DNA of 46,168 nucleotides from a virus (IMGVR_UViG_3300029999_000477:1-46168); one strand, 5' to 3'; positions 31,500 to 40,715 are shown, counted from the first letter of the stretch. Translations and numbers: made by a program. The notes: generated from the sequence alone by a model not told the origin.

Positions 31500-32941
31500 G
31501 GCTGCTCAAGCCGTGCACATGGATTCGCTCGGTGCTGGGCGCCTTGGGGATCGTACTTGTCGTGGCCGGATCGGTTGGCGAGGTCGACGCGCAGTCCATC
31601 GACTTCTTCCGCCCGGTGACGATTGGGAACAACATCCCCGGCACGGCGATCGCCGCCGTTGGTGCCTATGCCCAGTACAATGCCACGCCGATCGCGATGA
31701 CTTCGGGGAACTACACGATCCTCCAGACCGACGCAAACGGGAACCTCCTGATCAACTGCTCTACGGGATGCAGTGGCGGCGGCGGAGGTGGCGGGAACGT
31801 TACCATCGTTGGCCCCCTTGACGGTTCTGGGAACGTGAAGGTCAACGTCGCGGCAGGTTCGGTTTCTGCGACAGTCGCCTTTCCCTACGGAGAGACCACC
31901 GATGGTCAGACCGCGACGACAGCGAGTACTCTCGGCATGGCGGCCTTCAACGGGTCGACCATCGATCGCGTACGGACGACCGGCGGCACGGCCCATGGTA
32001 TCCTCGCGGCGACGCCCTGCGATCCGACCACCGCCAACCAATGCGCCGCGGTGACCTCGTCCAACGCGCTCAAGGTCGACGGATCGGCCGTCACGCAGCC
32101 CGTGAGCGGTACCCTGACGGCGACGCAGGGTACCGCGGCCAATCTGCTCACGCAGGTCTCCCAGCCCACGGCGGCTTCGCTGAACGCGACCGTCGTGCAG
32201 TCGACCGGTTCAAATCTGCATGTCGACGTTGACTCGGCTCCGACGCTGACGGTGAGTGGCTCGGTCACGCAGCTCCTGCCCTACAGTTCGGGCGCGACCC
32301 AGACGGCGACCGCGAACTCCTTCACGGGCATCGCTGGATTCGATGGAACCAACGTCCAGCCGGTCAAGACGACCACCAGCGGAGTCGCTCAGGTCAATGT
32401 CTGCAATGTCACGGGAGCTACCTGCGCGTCCATCATCAACAGCGGCCTGACGACGAATATGAGCTCCGTCGGCGGAACGGCGATCGGTGCCCCGACGGCC
32501 GCCGGCTCCTCGGCGTCGGGGAACATCCTCGGCGTGCAGGGCGTTGCCAGCGGCGTTCCCGTGGCAACGAATCTCACCCAGGTAAACGGCGCGACTGTCG
32601 ACCCCTGCGAAGCCGATTCGAAGTCGAACTACGCGGTCAACGTGAGCACCAGCACGACGACGACGGCCGTTGCGCTCTCGTCAGGGAAACGCGTGCTCGT
32701 CTGTAAGGTCTTTCTCGTGGCGGGCGGCACCGATAGCGTTACGCTGGAGTACAGCACGAGTTCGTCCTGCGCAAGTGGTACCACCGCCTTCACGGGAGCT
32801 GTCCCGCTCACGGCGCAGGCCGGATGGGTCGAAGGCAACGGCGCCGGCGAGGTCTACATCGTTCCCTCCGGGGACTCGCTGTGCATCGTGACCAACGCCG
32901 CAGTTCAGCTCTCTGGGTCGATCGAGTATCTACAGCAATGA
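31496..32941 (+). CDS. Exported fiber-like protein (481 aa)
   Basis: N-terminal signal peptide: basic start, hydrophobic core VLGALGIVLVVAGSVG, cleavage after VDA. The mature part is Thr/Ser/Val/Gly-rich with repeats such as VDGSAVTQPVSGTLTATQG and TVSGSVTQLL, common in phage tail proteins and surface adhesins, and three Cys pairs near GATCAS, DPCEAD and SSCASG. A cleavable signal peptide on a phage structural protein is unusual, so it may be displayed on the infected cell instead of, or as well as, the virion. It is translationally coupled to the fiber and the next exported gene. Confidence 0.6.
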   Translation: MRLLKPCTWIRSVLGALGIVLVVAGSVGEVDAQSIDFFRPVTIGNNIPGTAIAAVGAYAQYNATPIAMTSGNYTILQTDANGNLLINCSTGCSGGGGGGGNVTIVGPLDGSGNVKVNVAAGSVSATVAFPYGETTDGQTATTASTLGMAAFNGSTIDRVRTTGGTAHGILAATPCDPTTANQCAAVTSSNALKVDGSAVTQPVSGTLTATQGTAANLLTQVSQPTAASLNATVVQSTGSNLHVDVDSAPTLTVSGSVTQLLPYSSGATQTATANSFTGIAGFDGTNVQPVKTTTSGVAQVNVCNVTGATCASIINSGLTTNMSSVGGTAIGAPTAAGSSASGNILGVQGVASGVPVATNLTQVNGATVDPCEADSKSNYAVNVSTSTTTTAVALSSGKRVLVCKVFLVAGGTDSVTLEYSTSSSCASGTTAFTGAVPLTAQAGWVEGNGAGEVYIVPSGDSLCIVTNAAVQLSGSIEYLQQ

Positions 32942-33744
32942 TAAATCGGCGATCGGCGAGTTTCTTTCACGCCGTAATCGCGTGCTTGATTTTCTTGATT
33001 CCGAGCGCGGCTTCGGCTTCGCTCGTTTCCGTGATCCAAGGAGACTCTCCAACTCAGCTCATCAACCCGGTAGACAGCGCGTGTACGGGAACCGGAAACG
33101 TGACGACGCCGACGGGAACGACGGCGAGCTACCATAGCCTGAGCGGCCCTTGCGCTCAAACGGGATTCGACCTCCAAGGAGACCTCGTCACTACGATTCA
33201 GACCTCGAGTGCTTCGGTGAGCTACATAGTGAGCAACACCACCACGCAGCCCTCTACGGCCTTTTCTCTCGAGGCTTTCGCAAAGCTTTCATCTACCAGC
33301 ACCAATGCCAATCAAGCGCTCCTGTCGATCGACTCCCCTATTGGAGATTCAAACAAGGGCCTCGAGTTGATGATCAGCTATTCCGGTGGAACCTATTACG
33401 AAGAATGCGATACCGGATCGGAACGCTTAAAAACGGCAATCACCGTCGACACGAATTGGCATCAATGGGACTGCACGCTCGGAAGCGGAACGCTCACGAT
33501 CTATGAAGACGCGGTTTCTAAAGGATCAGCAAGCGCAACGTACACGACGAGCGCGCTCGGGCTTTATTACGGCGTCGATGTCGAGGAGTTTTCCTGGTCC
33601 TGGGTCGGTGAGATGGGGATTGCCGCGTATACCGTGAGCGCGACGTGGTCGCAGACGCAAATCTCGAACCATTATGCCGCGAGCGGTCTTGGAGGAACAT
33701 CGTCTTGCGGGAAAGGCACACTTTTACGCGGAGGGGGATGCTGA
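32938..33744 (+). CDS. Exported LamG/ConA-like protein (268 aa)
   Basis: Signal peptide with core [17 protein letters not shown] and an AxA cleavage site. The mature protein resembles a concanavalin A-like (LamG) sandwich: [48 protein letters not shown], and [16 protein letters not shown]. Such domains bind sugars or proteins. It is clearly paralogous to residues about 110-330 of the next protein. Starts by ATGA overlap with the preceding gene. The C-terminus ends in a short Gly/Cys tail. Confidence 0.65.
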   Translation: MINRRSASFFHAVIACLIFLIPSAASASLVSVIQGDSPTQLINPVDSACTGTGNVTTPTGTTASYHSLSGPCAQTGFDLQGDLVTTIQTSSASVSYIVSNTTTQPSTAFSLEAFAKLSSTSTNANQALLSIDSPIGDSNKGLELMISYSGGTYYEECDTGSERLKTAITVDTNWHQWDCTLGSGTLTIYEDAVSKGSASATYTTSALGLYYGVDVEEFSWSWVGEMGIAAYTVSATWSQTQISNHYAASGLGGTSSCGKGTLLRGGGC

Positions 33745-33745
33745 C

Positions 33746-36016
33746 GTGCGGAACCGATTCGAATGGTGCTCGAAACTAGCAGCGATCGTCGCTGCTTATT
33801 TTCTCTTTGAGGCTCCGTCGTGTTCGGCGACCGTGCAGAACCCATCGCCTGGGCTCAACTGCTCGGGAACGAGTTCGGCGATTACCTGCACGGCGGGAAC
33901 CCCTGGTCCGAGCCCGACGCCTTCCCCGACGCCATCGCCGACGCCGAGCCCTTCCCCGACGCCATCGCCGACTCCATCTCCGAGCCCGACGCCTTCCCCG
34001 ACGCCGACCCCCAGCCCGACGCCCACTCCGGCTCCCCTCATGGTTGCGATCGCCAATGATTCACCTGACCAGCTCGTGCCGATGTACGATGCTGGCTGCA
34101 CCGGCACGGGACCGGCGACCACCCTCGTCGGCTCGACCACGGCGCATTACCACAACGCTGCGGCTTGTCAGCAGCCGGGATTCGATCCCGCTGGCGATTT
34201 GACCACGCAAATTGCGACGAGTTCATCTGGAACCGGATTCGTCACCTCGGATATCACGACCGATCCTGCGACCAATACGTTCTCGATGGAGGCCTTCGCT
34301 AAACTCGCAACGGCCTCAACGGGAACGCAATTCGAACTGGTCTCCAAGGACTGGACTGAAGGGATCACGGGCGATCCTGGTACTGATTTCTTCATCGTCA
34401 CGACAGGATCACCGATTCTCGAATGCGTGGTCGGCACGGTAAACGTCACCGCGATGATCACATTCAATACGGCGTGGCATCAATACGTCTGCACGGATGC
34501 TGCTGGCACCCTGACGATCTACCAGGACGGCGTCCAGCTTGCGCAAACGTCAGGGGCAACCTACGTTGCAGCCTCGTCCTTCGATTTCATCTACGGCTTC
34601 AATGTTGAGAGCTACGAGTATCCGTGGGTCGGAAACATGGGCCCGGTAGCAATCTGGCTGTCGACGGCGATTACGCCGACGCAAGTTGCCAACGAGTACA
34701 ACGCGTCGGGACTCGGCGTCGCTCCGACACCGTCGCCCACGCCGACACCCGGGGGACCGACTCCAACCCCATCCCCGACACCGACTCCGTCGCCGAGTCC
34801 TGGGGCATGCAACGGTGCTGCGGACGAAGTTCCCACCGTTCCGAATAGCACGTTCTGCGCGACGATTCCCCCGAGCCCGTCGATCGCGTCGAACAGCTCG
34901 ACGATCATCTCAGACCTCGCAGCGGAAAGTTCTGAATCGAGCGGATGGGCGTGGGTCGGAGTCCTCTACGGTTCCCAATTCTTCTACGCGATGGAGCCGC
35001 TCGCCGAAGGCTCTCCTCCGACGCTCGCGCAGTCGCTCAACGTCGAGGACAACCGCTTCTCCGTCTGGTACGCAAAGACCAGCGATCCAATGGAAACGAT
35101 CTCGTGCGCGAGTGGCGATCCGGTAAATCATGGAAACGCCTGCAACGCTCAAATCCATATTCCTACCGCAATCAAATGGGAGGGATGGTGCACGTCCAGC
35201 ACTTCGCCCGATTGCCAGAACAGCGGAGTCGATGGAGGCGAGGCTCACGCTTCGATCATTGATCCGACTGGAACCTATGAGTACGACCTCTACGATATCG
35301 GATACGGGAAGAGCGGTCCGTCTACCGCCTGCGGTCAATCGAACACGACCTGCACCGTCGGGTCGGCCTTGCAAATTCCGCTTTCGAGTTCGAATGGCTG
35401 GTGCTGCTCGTCAGGAACCGTCACGGTATCCGGGCGCATCCTCTCGCAGGGGCTTATTCATCCCGAAGAGCTCATCAACGACCAGATCAATCACGCGCTT
35501 TCGGTAACCGTGAATAGCTGCAATGGAGGATATGTCGCTCCTGCAATCGACGCGTGCTCGTATGGATCATTCAATCTCTGGAACGCCGGACAAAAGATCA
35601 TCGTGACGGCACCAATAGCGACGATCAATTCGTGGACGATACCTGAGTACACCAAGATCGTTATCCGCGCCATGCACAACTACGGCATGTATATTACCGA
35701 CACGCTGGGAGACGCTCCGACAACCTCTGGAGGGCCCATGTCGCTGGAGACGATCGCCACGTTCTCGACGACCGGCGGAGGAGGGCCGCTTACCGACTAC
35801 TGGCCGACTGCAGCCAACTACTTTGCGACGACGTGGGGTACGCCCATAACGCAGGAAAAGACCGGCAACGGCATTGATACGGGCGGTCTGACCGGCGGCG
35901 GTCTCGGAGGCTACGACCTGCAGCTCGACTCGACGAACATCCCCACCAATCCGAGCGGACCGAGCGGAGCAACGCACCTTGCGAGCTGGCTCGCCGTCTG
36001 CAATGCGAGTTGCTGA
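33746..36016 (+). CDS. Large exported protein with PTS linkers and LamG-like domain (756 aa)
   Basis: GTG start with GGAGGGGG upstream. Signal peptide with core [19 protein letters not shown]. Then a Pro/Thr/Ser linker (about residues 55-95), a LamG-like domain paralogous to the preceding protein, a second Pro/Thr/Ser linker (about 325-350), and a 400-residue C-terminal domain with [34 protein letters not shown] and many Cys. This last part resembles secreted bacterial proteins of unknown function. Possible roles are surface display, host-glycan binding or exclusion of other phages; none is proven. Confidence 0.6.
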   Translation: MRNRFEWCSKLAAIVAAYFLFEAPSCSATVQNPSPGLNCSGTSSAITCTAGTPGPSPTPSPTPSPTPSPSPTPSPTPSPSPTPSPTPTPSPTPTPAPLMVAIANDSPDQLVPMYDAGCTGTGPATTLVGSTTAHYHNAAACQQPGFDPAGDLTTQIATSSSGTGFVTSDITTDPATNTFSMEAFAKLATASTGTQFELVSKDWTEGITGDPGTDFFIVTTGSPILECVVGTVNVTAMITFNTAWHQYVCTDAAGTLTIYQDGVQLAQTSGATYVAASSFDFIYGFNVESYEYPWVGNMGPVAIWLSTAITPTQVANEYNASGLGVAPTPSPTPTPGGPTPTPSPTPTPSPSPGACNGAADEVPTVPNSTFCATIPPSPSIASNSSTIISDLAAESSESSGWAWVGVLYGSQFFYAMEPLAEGSPPTLAQSLNVEDNRFSVWYAKTSDPMETISCASGDPVNHGNACNAQIHIPTAIKWEGWCTSSTSPDCQNSGVDGGEAHASIIDPTGTYEYDLYDIGYGKSGPSTACGQSNTTCTVGSALQIPLSSSNGWCCSSGTVTVSGRILSQGLIHPEELINDQINHALSVTVNSCNGGYVAPAIDACSYGSFNLWNAGQKIIVTAPIATINSWTIPEYTKIVIRAMHNYGMYITDTLGDAPTTSGGPMSLETIATFSTTGGGGPLTDYWPTAANYFATTWGTPITQEKTGNGIDTGGLTGGGLGGYDLQLDSTNIPTNPSGPSGATHLASWLAVCNASC

Positions 36017-36333
36017 TGACGACTCCTGATGACGCACGCACCGCGCGCATCGCATCCAACGTGTTCAACGCCCAGAAGAACTCGAGACCGATCGGGAAGG
36101 TAACGGCTCCGTCCTTCCCGGCGACGACTGCGAGCGTGACGAATACCTCGGGGTACCCGGTCACGGCATTCGTCGCCGCTAGCGCTGCGACCATCACCGC
36201 GGTCTCGATCGGTGGGAGCGTGACAGGCATCGAGGTCGCGTCCAGCGGATATGCGTCCTTCCCGTTGCCAGTTGGTCAGAGTATCAGTTTTACCTATTCC
36301 GGGGGAACGCCGACCTGGACCTGGTTTGCCTAG
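36016..36333 (+). CDS. Small beta-rich protein (107 aa)
   Basis: Overlaps the preceding stop (TGATG). After a polar N-terminus, repeated short strands (SVTNTSGYPVTAFVAASAA, TITAVSIGGSVTGIEVASSG, ISFTYSGGTPTWTWF) suggest a single beta-sandwich, as in small phage fiber or decoration proteins. No signal peptide. It closes the tail/exported block; a new promoter follows. Confidence 0.6.
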   Translation: MTTPDDARTARIASNVFNAQKNSRPIGKVTAPSFPATTASVTNTSGYPVTAFVAASAATITAVSIGGSVTGIEVASSGYASFPLPVGQSISFTYSGGTPTWTWFA

Positions 36334-36341
36334 AGAGGGGA

Positions 36342-36376
36342 TTGACTAGACCACTTCTGTCCACTATGCTCCACCC
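36342..36376 (+). promoter_or_regulatory. Leaderless promoter of second RHH gene
   Basis: TTGACT (36342-36347), exactly 17 bp, TATGCT (36365-36370), six bases and then ATG. The mRNA should start at the A of the ATG. No ribosome binding site is present. This is the best promoter match in the window. Confidence 0.7.
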
Positions 36377-36577
36377 ATGGCAAAGAAGGCCTCGTCCAAG
36401 AAGAAGACCCCTTCAAACCGTATGGTCTCGGCAGTCCGGGAGATTGTGCGTCTGCCCGACGAAGATCGGCGCGTCATTCTCGAGCACCAGGCAGCGGTCC
36501 AGCGCTCGCAGGCCTGGATCGTTCAGCGGGCGCTTCTTCTCTATGCCGAGGGCCTTCGGAAAGGAACGATCGAGTGA
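36377..36577 (+). CDS. Ribbon-helix-helix regulator of recombination operon
   Basis: 66 residues. A Lys-rich N-terminal arm (KKASSKKKTPS) precedes a strand (REIVRLPDED), helix A (RRVILEHQAAV) and helix B (QAWIVQRALLLYAEGLRK), the RHH fold used by small dimeric repressors. It is the first gene of the recombination and replication operon and overlaps the exonuclease by GTGA, so it probably controls it. Leaderless start like the two other DNA-binding genes. Confidence 0.65.
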   Translation: MAKKASSKKKTPSNRMVSAVREIVRLPDEDRRVILEHQAAVQRSQAWIVQRALLLYAEGLRKGTIE

Positions 36578-37527
36578 CGATAACCGAGCGTGAATCCTGG
36601 CTCGCCGAACGTCAAACCGGACTCGGCGGAAGCGACGCCGCCGCTGCTCTCGGCCTCTCACCGTGGAAGACGCCGTTCCAACTCTATCTTGAGAAGCGCG
36701 GCCAGGTCACACCTGAGGATCTGTCAGAGAACGCCGCGGTCATGTGGGGCACGGCGCTCGAAGAGGCTGTCTTAGGGCGCTACGCCGAGCGGACGGGCCT
36801 GCGCGTACGCCGGGTGGCCGAGAACGCGCGCCATCCCGACCATCCGTTCATGATTGCCAACCTCGACGCCAAAGTCACGGGCGAGCCGATCGGCGTCGAG
36901 GCCAAGACCACCAACGTCTTCCAGGCCAACGACGCAACGCTCTGGGGAGAGCCAGAGACCGATCAAGTCCCCGAATCCTACCTCGTCCAGTGCCAGCATT
37001 ACATGGCCGTGAAGGGCTATGTTCGGTTCGACGTCGCGCTCTTCTGCGGCACGCATGAGGATATCCGCATCTACCGCGTGCCGCGCAACGAAAAGCTCAT
37101 CGCGGCGCTGATCGAGCGCGAGGCGGCGTTCTGGCGGTGCGTGACCGAGGGCGTGGCGCCAGCGCCGGTTGATTACGCCGATGCGGCGCGCGTCTTTGCT
37201 CGCTCGACGCCGAGCAAGACGATTCAGGCGACGCCGGAGCTGCGGTCGCTGGTAAAGCAGTTTTCGATTGCCAAGCAGTCTCTCAAGGTCTACGACGCCG
37301 ATGAAGACCGTCTCAAGACGCTCATCGCCAGCGCAATGGGCGACGCCGAGGTGATCGTCGACGGTGTGGACGCCAAGGGCAAGCCGCTTGAGCTGCTGAC
37401 CTGGAAGGCTCAGAAGCAGAGCGATTTTCGGATCGCCTCATTCAAGGCCGATCATCCAGACTTGTACGCCGCCTATTTGGTTGAGAAAGAGAGCCGCGTG
37501 ATGCGGCTCAAGAAAGGCGCCCTATGA
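36574..37527 (+). CDS. YqaJ-type (lambda Exo-like) exonuclease
   Basis: 317 residues. GLGGSD (16-21), the metal-binding Asp in ANLDAK (98), the E-x-K of GVEAKT (109-111) and QCQHYMAV (139-146) are the ordered motifs of YqaJ/lambda Exo nucleases, which resect double-stranded ends 5' to 3' to give single strands for annealing. The C-terminal third is helical. GTG start coupled to the RHH gene, end coupled to the annealing candidate by ATGA. The pair makes a Red-like recombination module. Confidence 0.85.
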   Translation: MTITERESWLAERQTGLGGSDAAAALGLSPWKTPFQLYLEKRGQVTPEDLSENAAVMWGTALEEAVLGRYAERTGLRVRRVAENARHPDHPFMIANLDAKVTGEPIGVEAKTTNVFQANDATLWGEPETDQVPESYLVQCQHYMAVKGYVRFDVALFCGTHEDIRIYRVPRNEKLIAALIEREAAFWRCVTEGVAPAPVDYADAARVFARSTPSKTIQATPELRSLVKQFSIAKQSLKVYDADEDRLKTLIASAMGDAEVIVDGVDAKGKPLELLTWKAQKQSDFRIASFKADHPDLYAAYLVEKESRVMRLKKGAL

Positions 37528-38723
37528 GCGAGACGATAGAAGCCCGCCCTTTGGCGGTGAGGGAATCCTCAGCGATCGCGACGTGGACGCCGTCATTTGC
37601 CGTTGCCGTCGACGAAGCGATCGAACGCAAGCGCGAGAAGCGTCGCTTCTTCGAAGGCGTTATGGACGTCGACTTGCACTATGGCGTGATTCCGGGCACA
37701 GGGACCAAGCCAACGCTGCTCAAGCCTGGCGCCGAGATGCTATTAGCGAACATGGGCCTGCATGCCGAGTTCAGTGACGCCGAGGCCCCAATCGTGGATG
37801 TCACCGGCGATGATCATGGAGGCGAGGCCTACATCCGCTATCGTCGTTCCTGCCGCATCTACCGCCAGACCGGCCCGAAGGAAGACGATCGGATGGTCGT
37901 CGGCAAGGCCGAGGGCGTTTGCTCGAGCTGGGAGGCAAAATACCGATGGCGCAAGACGGAGCGTCTGTGTCCGTCCTGCGGGAAGCCGGCGATCATCGCG
38001 GGGAAGCCTGAGTACGGAGGCGGATGGCTGTGCTTTAAGAAGCGCGACGGCTGTGGAAATAAGTTCCAAACATACGATCAGCGCATCACCTCTCAAGTTG
38101 TCGGGCGCGTTCCGAATCCCGACGTCGTCGAACTCGAGAACACGATCCTCAAGATGGCCGACAAGCGCGCCCTCATCGCGGCGACACTGATCGCCACGGG
38201 CTGCAGCGACATCTTCACGCAGGACCTTGAGGATCAAGTTCAAGACGCGGAATATGTTGAGGAGACTCCTCCTCCTCCCGAGCGCGTGCCGAACTCGGAG
38301 CTGATCGCGCTGCACGCGAAAGCTGATTCGCCCGAAGGGACGCTCGGGAAATGGCTGGTAGCGAATTTCTCCGGATACGCCGGTGGACATCTGAGCATCG
38401 AGCAGTCGATTGCCGCCGCGCGCCTCTTGAAAGAAATCGCCTCAGCGGGGAAGACGCGTGCCACGCAGGTGCTCGAAAAGCTTGTTCCACGGGAAACAGG
38501 AGATGAATCCGCCTCCGACGTCATGTCCGAAGAACAGCGCGGCCTGTATTTCAGGCTCTGCGACGAGCTCGGATATGATGACACGCGCAGGCATGGGATC
38601 AACGAACTCATCACCGGAAAGAAATCGAGCGTCGGATTCACGAAGGACGACGTCTCGAAGATCATCGACGAACTGAACCGTCGGCTCGATCTCCAAAATG
38701 CTTCTTCGGAGGATCAGCAGTGA
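37524..38723 (+). CDS. Recombination-partner protein with zinc ribbon
   Basis: 399 residues. Near the N-terminus DLHYGVIPGTGTKPTLLKPGAE is a conserved phage motif of proteins that sit beside exonucleases and are often treated as single-strand annealing or DNA-binding factors. Residues about 149-182 add a zinc ribbon (CPSCGKPAII, then CFKKRDGCGNKF). ENTILKMADKRALIAATL follows, as in Rad52/ERF-like phage recombinases. The C-terminal part is helical and acidic. Coupling to YqaJ supports a function in recombination; exact fold unconfirmed. Confidence 0.6.
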   Translation: MSETIEARPLAVRESSAIATWTPSFAVAVDEAIERKREKRRFFEGVMDVDLHYGVIPGTGTKPTLLKPGAEMLLANMGLHAEFSDAEAPIVDVTGDDHGGEAYIRYRRSCRIYRQTGPKEDDRMVVGKAEGVCSSWEAKYRWRKTERLCPSCGKPAIIAGKPEYGGGWLCFKKRDGCGNKFQTYDQRITSQVVGRVPNPDVVELENTILKMADKRALIAATLIATGCSDIFTQDLEDQVQDAEYVEETPPPPERVPNSELIALHAKADSPEGTLGKWLVANFSGYAGGHLSIEQSIAAARLLKEIASAGKTRATQVLEKLVPRETGDESASDVMSEEQRGLYFRLCDELGYDDTRRHGINELITGKKSSVGFTKDDVSKIIDELNRRLDLQNASSEDQQ

Positions 38724-38962
38724 CCACTCAACTCTTCGCTCTCGTATTGGCGCTCGTGACGCCGGTCCCGGCCGCTCCCTCGCCGGCAGTTGCAAAACCG
38801 GCTCCGAAGGCGTCGGAGGAGCCGCACGGATGGCACAAGGTTTCGAACATGCCCTGCAAGGCGATCTCCGTCTCGGACATCATGTACACGCACGAAGATG
38901 GAACGCAGCACCTCCAGACGACCGTGTTGTGTGAAGACCATACGGTGTATGTCTGGATATGA
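38720..38962 (+). CDS. Small exported protein (80 aa)
   Basis: GTG start, GTGA overlap. Signal peptide-like start (TTQLFALVLALVTPVPAAP) with a possible AVA cleavage site. Mature part about 55 residues with two Cys (MPCKAIS and VLCEDH) that could form a disulfide, and His-rich strands. No family recognised. Its presence inside a recombination operon is odd. Confidence 0.55.
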   Translation: MTTQLFALVLALVTPVPAAPSPAVAKPAPKASEEPHGWHKVSNMPCKAISVSDIMYTHEDGTQHLQTTVLCEDHTVYVWI

Positions 38963-39111
38963 GCCAGGAACCTGATCGGCGGAGGAAAGACGAGGAAGCC
39001 TACGATGGAATTGCCGTGTCGGTAATATACATGCCGTATTCGCTCCTGAAACGAGCGAAGCCTGATCCGGCTTGGATCGAGGTCGCACCTCCCGAGTTCC
39101 CCTTTGAGTGA
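38959..39111 (+). CDS. Small hypothetical protein (50 aa)
   Basis: ATGA overlap with the preceding gene. Charged N-terminus (SQEPDRRRKDEEAYDG), then IAVSVIYMPYSLLKR. No family recognised. Overlaps the next frame by a few bases. Confidence 0.5.
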   Translation: MSQEPDRRRKDEEAYDGIAVSVIYMPYSLLKRAKPDPAWIEVAPPEFPFE

Positions 39112-40093
39112 TCGGGAGGTCGTAGAGCGCCCGCGGATGCCTGACGCTGACGAGTACCGCTCTTTGGCGTCACTCGCGTTCGCCGGGCTAATCGCCACAG
39201 CGGTTTGCTCTAGCTGCTCGGGAGGAAGTTCTTCCTCGGTGCCGCAGGCGGCCGTCGCCACTGAGCACCCCGCTAGTCCCGTGTCCAGTTCCTCGGTTTC
39301 GGCTCCGTTGCCGATCGTGATATCGTCGCCAACCCTCACGCCGGGTATTCAGTCAAGCCCGACGACAGTGCCGTTCGCATCTACCGCACCGCCCACGCAG
39401 AGCCCCATTCCGACGCCTACACGCACGCCAATCCCATTGGCGGCTCCAACATCGTCGCCGAGCCCTACCCCTGCCCCCAGCGCAACGCCGAGTCCCTCTC
39501 CGAGTCCCTCTCCAGCGCCTCCAGATGCGCCCGAATGCCTCGCGCAGCCAGCGACGGCGGCGGGTTCGTACATCAGCTTTACCAGCTACGGAACTGTCAT
39601 TTCGATGCCGTCAGGGCCGATCTACTCGCAGACCGCTTCGACTGCTCCGGCGAGCTGGGGGAGTGCCTACACGAATACGTGGGCAGCGGACTACTACGGA
39701 TCGACGAGCACCTCGCTCAGGCATGCGGATGCGACGCCTTCACCCGCGCCGACAACGATTGTCACGAACACCTACACCGGCATGTATACCTTCGGCACTG
39801 GAGCGACGTACCCGACTGTTGGATGCTTCATCTTGCAGGTTGATCCACCACCGATCTTGCCGGCGAACAGCTATGCGTACATGCAGGGAACGGCGATGGC
39901 CGTCATGCCACAGCCTAGTCCTCCCGTGAACCATCCGGTTCCGGTCTCCTTTCCGCTCACGGCATCGGGATACATCACCTCGCTTACGCTTGGCCTTGGC
40001 GTCGGACAGACGGGATCGATCACGCTCGACGACGGCGAGACGGGAACGTTGCTCGTGCAATATGCATATAGCGAAACAGAGAACGTGCCCTGA
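39104..40093 (+). CDS. Putative phage-encoded surface lipoprotein with Pro/Ser/Thr linker
   Basis: About 318-329 residues depending on start (TTG 39104, overlapping the upstream stop, or ATG 39137). A hydrophobic segment LASLAFAGLIATAVCSSCSGG ends in Cys, as in lipoprotein or secretion signals, though the lipobox is not ideal. Then comes a long Ser/Pro/Thr linker with a (SP)n core, and a beta-rich C-terminal domain (GSYISFTSYGTVISMPSG, SITLDDGETGTLLVQYAY). The layout is that of host surface lipoproteins. A phage gene of this kind could block adsorption by competitors; inference only. It couples to the next gene through CTGA. Confidence 0.55.
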   Translation: MSDREVVERPRMPDADEYRSLASLAFAGLIATAVCSSCSGGSSSSVPQAAVATEHPASPVSSSSVSAPLPIVISSPTLTPGIQSSPTTVPFASTAPPTQSPIPTPTRTPIPLAAPTSSPSPTPAPSATPSPSPSPSPAPPDAPECLAQPATAAGSYISFTSYGTVISMPSGPIYSQTASTAPASWGSAYTNTWAADYYGSTSTSLRHADATPSPAPTTIVTNTYTGMYTFGTGATYPTVGCFILQVDPPPILPANSYAYMQGTAMAVMPQPSPPVNHPVPVSFPLTASGYITSLTLGLGVGQTGSITLDDGETGTLLVQYAYSETENVP

Positions 40094-40272
40094 ATCGACC
40101 GACTCTGGATGCCGCCAAGACGCTGATTGAGCTGCTCGGTTTTGAGCCGACACCTGAGCGAATTGCGAACGTGGTCGCCGCAGCACATCCGCGCCGTGCA
40201 GCGGTGACTCCGGGAGCTCGGACGGCGATTTGCCCATCATGTATCGCGGAAAAATTGGAGATCAAGTTATGA
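40090..40272 (+). CDS. Small protein with apparent CTG start and Cys pair (60 aa)
   Basis: Open frame starting (M)NRPTLDAAKTLIELLGF, with a helical, sensible N-terminus and CPSC near the end. No ATG, GTG or TTG lies before this region in frame; the CTG forms a CTGA overlap with the upstream stop just as ATGA/GTGA does elsewhere in the genome. Its own stop overlaps the next ATG (ATGA). A start at an internal GTG would lose the first half. Function unknown. Confidence 0.5.
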   Translation: MNRPTLDAAKTLIELLGFEPTPERIANVVAAAHPRRAAVTPGARTAICPSCIAEKLEIKL

Positions 40273-40550
40273 GTGCCGATCACATCGAGTTCGAGCTCGC
40301 CGAGGCACGGCGCCTGATCGCCGAGGACGCGGCGCGCATCGCGGGCATGACGTTCCATCCCGATCAAGACTCGACGGAACTTCCACGCATGTTAATGCGC
40401 TCAGGCGAGAACCGGCGCGCGCTACTCGAGGAAGTCGAGCGCCTGCGCGTCATCGAGGCTGACTACTATCATCTCGTGGAGGACATAAAAAGTTTTCAAC
40501 AGGACAGCGCCTTGCCTCTTGGCGAGAATCCAGTTATTCGATTCTTCTGA
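40269..40550 (+). CDS. Acidic helical protein (93 aa)
   Basis: ATG selected because GGAG lies about 8 bp upstream and it overlaps the preceding stop by ATGA. Rich in Glu, Arg and Leu with coiled-coil character (FELAEARRLIAEDAARIA, RRALLEEVERLRVIEADYY). No family recognised. Confidence 0.6.
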   Translation: MSADHIEFELAEARRLIAEDAARIAGMTFHPDQDSTELPRMLMRSGENRRALLEEVERLRVIEADYYHLVEDIKSFQQDSALPLGENPVIRFF

Positions 40551-40562
40551 AAGGATCATCCA

Positions 40563-40715
40563 ATGAGCACACTCCTGATCATCATTCTGATCCTGGTCCT
40601 CGTGGGAGGATTCGGCTCCTACAGCTATGAGCCGTTCCGCGGCTACACGTTGCCGGGAGCTGGGGCCGTGCTGTTTATTCTGCTGGTGCTGTACCTGATC
40701 GGCGTGCTTCGGTAA
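40563..40715 (+). CDS. DUF3309-like small membrane protein (50 aa)
   Basis: Two membrane segments (LLIIILILVLVGGF and AVLFILLVLYLIGVL) separated by a short aromatic loop YSYEPFRGYTLPGAG. This matches the pattern of the small bacterial DUF3309 family (I/L-rich helix, Tyr/Trp/Gly/Pro loop, second I/L-rich helix), whose function is unknown. GAAAGGATC precedes the ATG. Confidence 0.65.
   Translation: MSTLLIIILILVLVGGFGSYSYEPFRGYTLPGAGAVLFILLVLYLIGVLR

Noticed and set aside
33905-34035. Array of short repeats that might be taken for CRISPR
   Set aside because: The repeats encode the TPSP linker of an exported protein; there are no spacers of uniform length and no cas genes.
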